From contig JAISSC010000041.1 of assembly GCA_031273305.1 (NCBI GenBank), forward strand, positions 1 through 7,425: a DNA stretch of 7,425 nucleotides. The letters are read 5' to 3'. Under the pieces are notes generated by a model that was not told the DNA's origin, did no database searches, and saw nothing but the letters and a program-made list of their open reading frames with translations. This document shows, in pieces, positions 1 through 6,146 of the stretch. A program made the position numbers and the translations under genes. This DNA is from Flavobacteriaceae bacterium. GTDB lineage: Bacteria; Bacteroidota; Bacteroidia; Flavobacteriales; Weeksellaceae. How positions within the stretch are numbered: the first letter of the stretch is position 1; every line of letters starts with the position of its first letter.

Positions 1-1
1 T

Positions 2-133
2 GTTATTGGTTGCCGTTGCCCGCAGGTCAGCGACCTGCGGTTATGAAAATCAAGCCTTTCAGGTTTTGCCGTCGGTATGCAACAATGATAACGCACAGAG
101 ACGCCCAAGTTGGGACGTCTATACGCTTGATTT
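2..133. repeat. Nested inverted repeats, REP/MITE-like intergenic element
   Basis: This stretch is visibly richer in G and C than the AT-rich DNA after it and is packed with dyads. A perfect 9-bp stem with a 3-nt loop (CCGCAGGTC-AGC-GACCTGCGG) lies at 20-40. A second hairpin at 99-120 pairs AGACG with CGTCT and CCCA with TGGG, with one bulged A at 115. AAATCAAGC (47-55) has its exact reverse complement GCTTGATTT at 125-133. GTTAT/ATAAC (2-6 with 88-92) and GTTGC/GCAAC (9-13 with 79-83) form an outer imperfect helix. Such clusters are typical of REP-type repeats mobilised by IS200-like transposases, or of small non-autonomous elements, but that identity is inference because only one copy is visible and no transposase is present. 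No T-run follows either hairpin, so they are not convincing intrinsic terminators. Confidence 0.5.
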
Positions 134-166
134 ACTAATTTACATAAAAACCAAACTCAAATTTAG

Positions 167-174
167 TAACTTTG
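167..174 (+). promoter_or_regulatory. Bacteroidota -7 promoter element for the DPP IV gene
   Basis: TAACTTTG matches the TAnnTTTG -7 consensus used by the Bacteroidota primary sigma factor. It lies 25 nt before the ATG at 200, giving a plausible short leader. No clear TTG -33 element sits at the usual 19-23 bp upstream; only AT-rich sequence is there. The call rests on the -7 match and its position. Confidence 0.55.
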
Positions 175-199
175 AATCCTGAAAAATATACAATAGAAG

Positions 200-2350
200 A
201 TGCTTAATCCGATAAAAGACCTTAGAAAACTCGTTTCGGGAACTCTTTGTTTCCTGCTATTCGTAATCACTACTTCAGCGCAAACCATTTCTTTGGAGGA
301 AATCTGGAGCGGAAAATTTTATCCCAAATCCATTTCCAATATAACTTCCATGAGGAACGGAAAGCAATATACGGCCCTCTCCAATAACGGTATTGAGAAA
401 TATTCCTATCAGAGCTTTGAAAAGATTGAAACCGTTGTTCAGGGAGATTTCTCCGATTATCAATTTAGCCCGAATGAACGTTATGTATTGCTTGAAACCG
501 AGATGTATCCTATCTATCGTCATTCCAAAGTCGGGATTTACACCCTGCATGATATAAAAAATAAATCTTCTTACGATATTTTCAATAAAAAACCCATTCA
601 GGAACCTGTCTTTTCTCCTGATGAAACTAAGCTCGCATTCGTTTTTGAAAACAATATCTATTATCAGGACATACCTTCTTTAAAGATTACTCAGGTAACT
701 CCCGATGGTAAGGAAAATAAGATAATCAACGGAATTTCCGATTGGGTATATGAGGAAGAATTAGGTCATGTTCGGAACTTTGAATGGTCTCCTGACGGGA
801 AGCACCTTGCTTTCGTACGCTTTGATGAATCCAACGTAAAAGAAGTAGATATTCCTGTTTACGGGAAAAATCTATATCCGGAACATTTAATTTTTAAATA
901 TCCTAAGGCGGGAGAAGAGAACTCCAAAGTGACCTTACATATTTACGATATTGAAAAAGGAACGGTTTCTGCCGTTTCTTTAACCGGGATTGAAAATTAT
1001 TACATCATTAGAATCTGCTTTTCTCCCGTAGGGGAACTGATTGTCGTGACCTCAAATCGGCTTCAAAACAAAGTGGATGTTTCAAGTGTTAATTTATCTA
1101 CCGGAAATCTAAAAAAATTACTTTCGGAAACCTCATCAACATGGATAGATACCGATAATATTTTTTTACACTTCCTGAAGGACGGAAACTTCGTTTTAAA
1201 CTCCGGGAAAAGCGGATACAACCACCTATACCTCTATGAGAAAACCGGAAAACCAGTCAAACAACTTACCAAAGGAAACTGGGAAGTCACGGAGGTATAC
1301 GGAATTGACAACAGTGACCGAAACATATATTTTCAGTCGACGGAGAAGGGAGCGAATAACCGGATAATCGGAGTTGTAGACAGTAAGAACGGAGAACAAC
1401 GTATCCTGACCCAAGAAAACGGAACCCATGAGGCAAACTTCAGTTCAGATTTTTCTTTCTTTATAGACAAGTTCAGCACTGCCAATACTCCTCCTGTTTA
1501 TACCCTACGAAACAATGCAGGAGCCGTTTTAAAGGTATTGGAAGAGAACTCCGCCCTGCTTTCATACATCAAGAGAAAAGAGATACGGATGCTCGAATTT
1601 ATTGATATTCCGAATGGGAAAAAGGATAATTTAAAGGCTTATATTATTAAACCTGAGAACTTTAACCCAAATAAAAAATATCCTGTTCTACTTTATGCCT
1701 ATGGCGGTCCCGGTGCACAGACCGTAAATAATTCATGGGATTCTTTTAACTATTGGTGGCATCAAATGCTTGCCCAGCAGGGATATATAGTAATCTCCGT
1801 TGACGGAAGAGGCACCGGAGGAAGGGGCGAGGCTTTTAAAAAGGCAACCTATAAACAACTGGGCAAATTGGAACTGGAAGACCAAATAGCCGCAGCCAAA
1901 TGGTTAAAATCTCAACCTTATATTGACGGAAACCGTATCGGAATCTGGGGTTGGAGCTTCGGAGGCTACCTGACCTCTCTCTGCATGACCAAAGGAGAGG
2001 GTTTGTTTAAAATGGGGATTGCGGTTGCTCCTGTGACCAACTGGAGGTATTATGACACGATCTACACGGAACGTTTTCTTCAAACTCCACAGGAAAACTC
2101 CACAGGATACGAAGAAAATTCTCCCTTAAATTTCGCACGGAATTTACAGGGAAACTATCTGATAATTCATGGAACTGCTGACGACAATGTTCATTTCCAG
2201 AATACGGTAGAAATGATAGAAGCCCTTACACAAGAAGGAAAACAGTTTGATATGGCAATCTATCCCGACAAGGATCATGGAATTTACGGAGGAAAAACAA
2301 GATACCAACTCTATCAAAAAATGACTAATTATATTAAAGCTAATTTATAA
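200..2350 (+). CDS. Secreted dipeptidyl peptidase IV (S9B prolyl peptidase)
   Basis: A serine exopeptidase of family S9B that removes X-Pro or X-Ala dipeptides from peptide N-termini, probably in the periplasm. Residues 1-27 are a signal peptide: a basic start (K6, R9, K10), a hydrophobic core and a likely signal peptidase I cut after TSA, before Q28. The beta-propeller spans roughly residues 35-470 and carries DWVYEEE (181-187), whose E186/E187 match the double Glu of human DPP4 that binds the substrate amino terminus. The alpha/beta-hydrolase domain (about 480-716) has the oxyanion tyrosine Y501 in YGGP, the nucleophile S586 in GWSFGG, D661 in HGTADDNVHF and H693 in DKDHG; the D-to-H spacing of 32 equals that of human DPP4. 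The length of 716 aa is normal and the gene is intact. It has its own promoter, and its neighbours do not suggest a shared pathway. C17 is not in a lipobox. The biological substrate is unknown. Confidence 0.95.
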   Translation: MLNPIKDLRKLVSGTLCFLLFVITTSAQTISLEEIWSGKFYPKSISNITSMRNGKQYTALSNNGIEKYSYQSFEKIETVVQGDFSDYQFSPNERYVLLETEMYPIYRHSKVGIYTLHDIKNKSSYDIFNKKPIQEPVFSPDETKLAFVFENNIYYQDIPSLKITQVTPDGKENKIINGISDWVYEEELGHVRNFEWSPDGKHLAFVRFDESNVKEVDIPVYGKNLYPEHLIFKYPKAGEENSKVTLHIYDIEKGTVSAVSLTGIENYYIIRICFSPVGELIVVTSNRLQNKVDVSSVNLSTGNLKKLLSETSSTWIDTDNIFLHFLKDGNFVLNSGKSGYNHLYLYEKTGKPVKQLTKGNWEVTEVYGIDNSDRNIYFQSTEKGANNRIIGVVDSKNGEQRILTQENGTHEANFSSDFSFFIDKFSTANTPPVYTLRNNAGAVLKVLEENSALLSYIKRKEIRMLEFIDIPNGKKDNLKAYIIKPENFNPNKKYPVLLYAYGGPGAQTVNNSWDSFNYWWHQMLAQQGYIVISVDGRGTGGRGEAFKKATYKQLGKLELEDQIAAAKWLKSQPYIDGNRIGIWGWSFGGYLTSLCMTKGEGLFKMGIAVAPVTNWRYYDTIYTERFLQTPQENSTGYEENSPLNFARNLQGNYLIIHGTADDNVHFQNTVEMIEALTQEGKQFDMAIYPDKDHGIYGGKTRYQLYQKMTNYIKANL

Positions 2351-2420
2351 ATAGGATAATGCCGCACCTCGCCTTAGGCTCGAACAGAAAAAAATAAACC
2401 AAATATTTTTTATACGTTTT

Positions 2421-2460
2421 TTAACCTAAACTTACCTTAAACTTAACCTTATGTTAATTT
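2421..2460 (+). promoter_or_regulatory. Four 11-bp-phased direct repeats, PhoB-box-like operator
   Basis: Heptamers TTAACCT (2421), TTACCTT (2432), TTAACCT (2443) and TTAATTT (2454) recur at exactly 11-bp steps, separated by the 4-bp spacers aaac, aaac and tatg. A weaker TTATACG at 2410 continues the phase upstream. A 7+4 bp direct repeat with one unit per helical turn is the architecture of operators bound head-to-tail by OmpR/PhoB-family response regulators, such as the E. coli Pho box or the B. subtilis TTAACA repeats. The array ends just before the presumed -33 region and about 50 bp before the start codon of the nucleosidase-like gene, a position suited to activation. The repeat is seen directly; the regulator is inference. 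Confidence 0.55.
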
Positions 2461-2461
2461 A

Positions 2462-2496
2462 TTGGAGATATTAAACAAAAGAAAATCTTATCTTTG
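2462..2496 (+). promoter_or_regulatory. Promoter (TTG...TATCTTTG) of the three-gene operon
   Basis: TATCTTTG at 2489-2496 is a full match to the Bacteroidota TAnnTTTG -7 element. A TTG at 2462-2464 could serve as the -33 element, though the 24-bp gap is slightly longer than usual, which fits a promoter needing an activator. Transcription should begin a few bases after 2496, leaving a leader of only about 10 nt before the ATG at 2512. The TTG at 2494-2496 is part of the -7 element and therefore cannot be the start codon. Confidence 0.6.
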
Positions 2497-2511
2497 CTAA
2501 AAGTTTTTAAG

Positions 2512-4179
2512 ATGGCAATTTACAAGGCAAGAGAATCGACAGATATCATTGAGAGGTTGTATATTACTATGCGTCATCTGTTTAACCGGGGAGGTTTTAA
2601 GCCTACTGGAACTTCCGGACTTGAATTACGAAATTATCTATTGAAACTAAATCCTGAGATATATGGGTCTATTACGGATTCGGATAAGGTAGAGCTTAAC
2701 GGTTTAATTTATGTATTAGACAGGCTTCCTCAGGGGATAGAGGAATGTTCGTTTATATTCATGACCTCCAATGAAGGACTGGATAAATCCTCGTTCACTC
2801 CTATATATCCTAAGAAAAGAAGAAGAACCTGTTATCGGGTAGATGAACATCAAATGAATATTGAGGTCTTATTAGGACGCTCGGAAATCTACGATATTCT
2901 TACCCATCTAACTTTTTTATACAATGAAGCGGACAAAATCCGTAAACGTTCTCATGATTTCAACGGAAAAGCAGGAAGAATCTGGACATATGTTGAAAAA
3001 GCCGCCCGCAGTACGGAACCCCTGAAAAGGAAAGAACGAGAGGTGATTTTAGCTCATATTTCCACTGTTTTAGGAAGGAGTTTTGACGAAGTGATCGCAG
3101 CGTATAAAAACTTTCAGGAAACCAACGACCCCGACCGGTTTATAAGGATCATTTACAACTTGGGAAAAGTAAGTAAGGATGATTTTGCAGGAATCCGACG
3201 GCGGGAAATATTCTTCAGTTCTATTTTAAAGGAACGGGTCGGGCATCATTTATTTGGAGATAAATGGGCTGAGACCGTAAAAAGAACATTGGCAAAACAT
3301 AAACTTTTAGATAAAAAAATACACATCATAAGTTCTAACATGCATAGCGTAAAGAATATGCTGTACGCTTTTGATGCCTTAAACAAGAAATACACCCTTT
3401 CCGAAGAGTTAAAAACGTATGAGGAACTGAGTAAAGACCTTGATCTGGTAGAAATCGTAAAAAATTATGCACAGAAAAACGGCATGATAGAAATTAAAGA
3501 TACCAGTGGTTCCAATATTGACGTACAGATTTTTGACCTCTCCAAGATAAATTTGGAAAATACAACTTTTAAAAACAGTAAGACCCTGAACAGGGAAGAT
3601 GTTCTGGTTGTTTTTGATTATGCTTTCGGTGAACAGGCTTTTGAGATAATGGATGAGCTTTTAAGACCTTATACAACACCAAAACAAAGAACAAACCTAA
3701 ATGTAGATTCCATATCTATTTTAGGAAAAGCCGGAATTTTATCGGGCAACAAAGGAGATATTATGATCCCTAATGCCCATATCTTTGAAGGAACCGCCGA
3801 TAACTATCCTTTCCACAACGAACTTTCTCTGGAAGATTTTGAGGGATATAAAGTCAATGCTTACAAAGGAGCCATGATAACCGTATTGGGAACCTCCCTG
3901 CAAAACAAGGATGTTTTAACTTATTTTATGGAAACTTCATGGAGGGCTATCGGTCTGGAAATGGAGGGTGCTCATTATCAAAAAGCGATTCAGGTTGCTT
4001 CAAAAATTCGTCATCACATAATAGAAAATGTAAAATTACGTTATGCCTATTATGCCTCTGATAATCCTTTAGAGACAGGAAGCACATTAGCCTCCGGAGG
4101 ATTAGGGCTGACAGGCGTGAAGCCTACTTATTTAATCACACAAAAGATTTTAGAACAAATTTTAAACAACAAAAACTAA
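2512..4179 (+). CDS. Nucleoside phosphorylase/AMP nucleosidase-fold protein with long N-terminal region
   Basis: A 555-aa protein, probably cytoplasmic (no signal peptide or membrane segment). I recognise it only as a type conserved in Bacteroidota without known function. The C-terminal part, from about residue 267, carries phosphorylase-superfamily landmarks in the right order: IISSNMHSVKNML (about 272-284, where E. coli Amn has GVGPSNAKT), GKAGILSGNKGDIMIPNAH (405-423, like Amn GHCGGL...GDYVLAHAY), GLEMEGA (481-487, like AIDMESA) and ASDNPL (515-520, like VSDKPL). E485 would contact ribose and D517 the base. Residues 1-265 are charged and mostly helical, with a basic KKRRR patch at 101-105, and match no domain I know. 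A TTG at 2494 would add six residues but lies inside the -7 element, so I chose the ATG. A 13-nt gap to the next gene implies co-transcription. N-glycosidase or phosphorylase activity is inference; a non-catalytic nucleotide sensor is also possible. Confidence 0.8.
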   Translation: MAIYKARESTDIIERLYITMRHLFNRGGFKPTGTSGLELRNYLLKLNPEIYGSITDSDKVELNGLIYVLDRLPQGIEECSFIFMTSNEGLDKSSFTPIYPKKRRRTCYRVDEHQMNIEVLLGRSEIYDILTHLTFLYNEADKIRKRSHDFNGKAGRIWTYVEKAARSTEPLKRKEREVILAHISTVLGRSFDEVIAAYKNFQETNDPDRFIRIIYNLGKVSKDDFAGIRRREIFFSSILKERVGHHLFGDKWAETVKRTLAKHKLLDKKIHIISSNMHSVKNMLYAFDALNKKYTLSEELKTYEELSKDLDLVEIVKNYAQKNGMIEIKDTSGSNIDVQIFDLSKINLENTTFKNSKTLNREDVLVVFDYAFGEQAFEIMDELLRPYTTPKQRTNLNVDSISILGKAGILSGNKGDIMIPNAHIFEGTADNYPFHNELSLEDFEGYKVNAYKGAMITVLGTSLQNKDVLTYFMETSWRAIGLEMEGAHYQKAIQVASKIRHHIIENVKLRYAYYASDNPLETGSTLASGGLGLTGVKPTYLITQKILEQILNNKN

Positions 4180-4192
4180 TTTATACTCAAAA

Positions 4193-5203
4193 ATGGATAA
4201 CCAGAATCAAAACCGGAACCAAAATCAAAATCAGGAAACAGACATACTGGTTCTGCTCGACTATTTTAAGAATGGTTTTAAGAAGATATTCACAGGAATA
4301 GGGGACTTGTTTAAGTCCGGACTAAACATAATAATCGGGTTCTTTATTCTCTTAAAAAGACATGCTATTCTAGTCCTGATATGTGTTATTGTTTTTACTG
4401 TTATAGGTTATTTCAATAAAATCATTTTACCTCCTTCTTATAACTACGAGATGGTAGTACAACCCAATTTTAACAGTACCAAATCTTTATATCAGTTAAT
4501 AGATTCATATGGTAAGCTGGCAGGAACTGATGATAAATTCTTTAAAAACATAATTCAGGTAAAAGTAGCTCCTGTGAAATCTTTTAAAAACGATATTTCT
4601 GTTTTTTACAAGATCATTAACGATAATAACAACGACACCATTTTCTCCCGACAATATAAAATAGAAAACTTCAGGAAGAATATCACCGCTTTAGATTATC
4701 CTTCTCAAACGATCTCTATAAAATCATCTTCACCTCTTTCTACGGAGGAAATAAAAAATAAAATCATTATTCCGCTGGAAACCAGTCCCTTATACTCGCA
4801 AATCAAAAACGCCTATCTGAAATCAATAGACATTAAGGAAAAATATTATATAAACAACCTGCAAAGAATAGACACTTTGTTAGCTTCTCGTGAAGAGGAC
4901 AGGTTAAAAACAGCAACTCCAACATTATCCATAAAAGGCGAGGCTAAAAATAATATTGAAGAAGACTTGTTGAAAAGGTCTGTGGAGCTTACAAAAGAGT
5001 TAGCCTACTTAGAAATAGAAAAGGCGGTTAATTCTAATGTGATACAAATTGTTTCCGAACCACAACTGGAAGAGAATAAGTCCCCTTTAATAAGAAGAGA
5101 TACGCTTTCTTTTGCTATATACGGGTTTATATTCTCAATCGTAATTATATTCTTAATTCAATTTATAAAATATCTTAATAAATTTGAAAAAGAACATTTT
5201 TAA
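4193..5203 (+). CDS. Wzz-like polysaccharide chain-length determinant protein
   Basis: A 336-aa inner-membrane protein with Wzz/PCP topology: a cytoplasmic N-terminus, a transmembrane helix at about residues 57-74 (preceded by a hydrophobic stretch at 44-54), a large periplasmic region with a PPSYNYE segment right after the helix, helical coiled-coil-like sequence at about 210-285, and a second transmembrane helix at about 304-327 with a short basic tail. Proteins of this plan set the length of O-antigen or exopolysaccharide chains, or assist their export. No Walker motifs or tyrosine-kinase domain follow, so it is not a Wzc-type fusion. The N-terminus is a low-complexity Asn-Gln run (residues 3-14). 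The start ATG is 13 nt after the previous stop, with A-rich sequence and no Shine-Dalgarno. The assignment rests on topology and on the adjacent sugar dehydrogenase; sequence similarity to classical Wzz is weak by eye. Confidence 0.7.
   Translation: MDNQNQNRNQNQNQETDILVLLDYFKNGFKKIFTGIGDLFKSGLNIIIGFFILLKRHAILVLICVIVFTVIGYFNKIILPPSYNYEMVVQPNFNSTKSLYQLIDSYGKLAGTDDKFFKNIIQVKVAPVKSFKNDISVFYKIINDNNNDTIFSRQYKIENFRKNITALDYPSQTISIKSSSPLSTEEIKNKIIIPLETSPLYSQIKNAYLKSIDIKEKYYINNLQRIDTLLASREEDRLKTATPTLSIKGEAKNNIEEDLLKRSVELTKELAYLEIEKAVNSNVIQIVSEPQLEENKSPLIRRDTLSFAIYGFIFSIVIIFLIQFIKYLNKFEKEHF
4199..4234 (+). repeat. 6-bp tandem repeat encoding (Asn-Gln)n
   Basis: Six consecutive hexanucleotide units of the form AAY-CAR encode NQ NQ NR NQ NQ NQ immediately after the first two codons of the Wzz-like gene; one unit reads CGG (Arg) in place of CAR. 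The six-base unit keeps the reading frame whatever the copy number, so slippage would change only the length of the cytoplasmic tail. Confidence 0.75.
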
Positions 5204-6137
5204 TGTTGCCATAGTAGGTCTTGGGCATATAGGAAAACTCCACTCGGAAATTATTAATTCAATGACAAATGCAAAGGTTGTTGCTATTGTTGACACTTAT
5301 CCGATAAAAACAAACCTGCCTGTTTTTTTATCCATAAAGGAATGTAATATTTCCCATCCTGAAATAGATATGTACGTCATTGCGACACCTAACGGATACC
5401 ACTATCAACAGGCAAAAGAGGTGTTGGAATCAGGGAAAAATGTTTTAGTAGAGAAACCCATTGCCCTACACAAAGAACAGGTAAAGGAATTAATAACCCT
5501 CTCACATAAACACAACGTGAGGGTCTTTACCTCCCTGCAACTTCGATTTTCACCTGTTATCAATTATGTGAAAAAGCTGTATGAAAATAATTTATTAGGG
5601 AACCTTTATCTGGTGACTGTCGAATGTTTTTGGAACAGGAATACGACCTACTATGAGAAAAATTCATGGCATGGAACAAAAGAGATTGACGGAGGAGTAT
5701 TATTTACTCAATTTTCTCATTTTATAGATATAATGTTCTACCTCTTGGGAAGTTTGGAATTAGTAAACAACAAAACCGAAAACTTCTCACATCAAAATTG
5801 TATCGAATTTCCGGACACAGGCATTCTACAATTTAAATCGGGAAAAACATGGGGCAATATGGTTTATACTATCTCTACTTATGAGAAAAATTTCGAGTCT
5901 TCCATAACCCTGATTGCAGAAAAAGGAACCATAAAGATCGGGGGGCAATATATGAACCAGCTTTTATATCATAACGTTGAAAATATAGACCCTGTTGAAA
6001 TAGAATGCAATACAAATAAATTCCATAAAAACCTTTACGAAGATATTATCCTCTCGTTAGATAAAAATACCCCTTCAATTGCCGATGCTGAAAATGCTGC
6101 GGAAATAATCGGTTTTATTGAAAAAACAACGAGCTGA
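5184..6137 (+). CDS. Gfo/Idh/MocA-family NAD(P)-dependent sugar dehydrogenase, WlbA-like
   Basis: A 317-aa cytoplasmic oxidoreductase. The Rossmann motif GLGHIG (12-17) sits at the N-terminus and VEKPIAL carries the family's catalytic Lys (K91 in E90-K91-P92). The second domain has SWHGTKEIDGGVLFTQFSH with candidate catalytic H179, then D182. The YY...SWxGT..xDGG...Q..H..D pattern resembles WlbA/WbpB enzymes, which oxidise C3 of UDP-N-acetylglucosaminuronate in O-antigen sugar synthesis; the exact substrate is inference. Length is normal for the family and there is no frameshift. The start is a TTG at 5184, inside the last 20 nt of the Wzz-like gene. Upstream there is an in-frame stop at 5166-5168 with no ATG after it, and the first internal ATG (codon 27) would remove the Rossmann motif. 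The overlap suggests translational coupling, and with the Wzz-like neighbour it points to surface polysaccharide synthesis. Confidence 0.85.
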   Translation: MKKNIFNVAIVGLGHIGKLHSEIINSMTNAKVVAIVDTYPIKTNLPVFLSIKECNISHPEIDMYVIATPNGYHYQQAKEVLESGKNVLVEKPIALHKEQVKELITLSHKHNVRVFTSLQLRFSPVINYVKKLYENNLLGNLYLVTVECFWNRNTTYYEKNSWHGTKEIDGGVLFTQFSHFIDIMFYLLGSLELVNNKTENFSHQNCIEFPDTGILQFKSGKTWGNMVYTISTYEKNFESSITLIAEKGTIKIGGQYMNQLLYHNVENIDPVEIECNTNKFHKNLYEDIILSLDKNTPSIADAENAAEIIGFIEKTTS

Positions 6138-6146
6138 GTGTCTCCC

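Noticed and set aside
20..40. Hairpin as intrinsic terminator of an upstream gene
   Set aside because: The 9-bp stem is strong but is followed by TTATGAAAAT, not a T-run, and belongs to a larger set of nested repeats.
248..250. Cys17 in the DPP IV signal region as a lipoprotein cysteine
   Set aside because: The preceding residues GTL do not form a lipobox and the hydrophobic core continues past the Cys, ending at a good signal peptidase I site.
275..550. Minus-strand open frame of 91 codons inside the DPP IV gene
   Set aside because: It lies wholly within a gene supported by signal peptide and catalytic motifs, and its translation shows no recognisable domain. It is a shadow frame.
1226..1429. 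Minus-strand open frame of 67 codons inside the DPP IV gene
   Set aside because: Antisense to the beta-propeller coding region, with no promoter or recognisable family.
2421..2460. Phased repeats as a CRISPR array or riboswitch
   Set aside because: Units are 7 bp with 4-bp spacers, far too short for CRISPR, and they lie upstream of the -7 element, so they would not be transcribed from that promoter.
2494..2511. TTG at 2494 as start of the nucleosidase-like gene
   Set aside because: This TTG is the end of a consensus TATCTTTG -7 element, so it would not be in the transcript. ATG 2512 gives a natural N-terminus.
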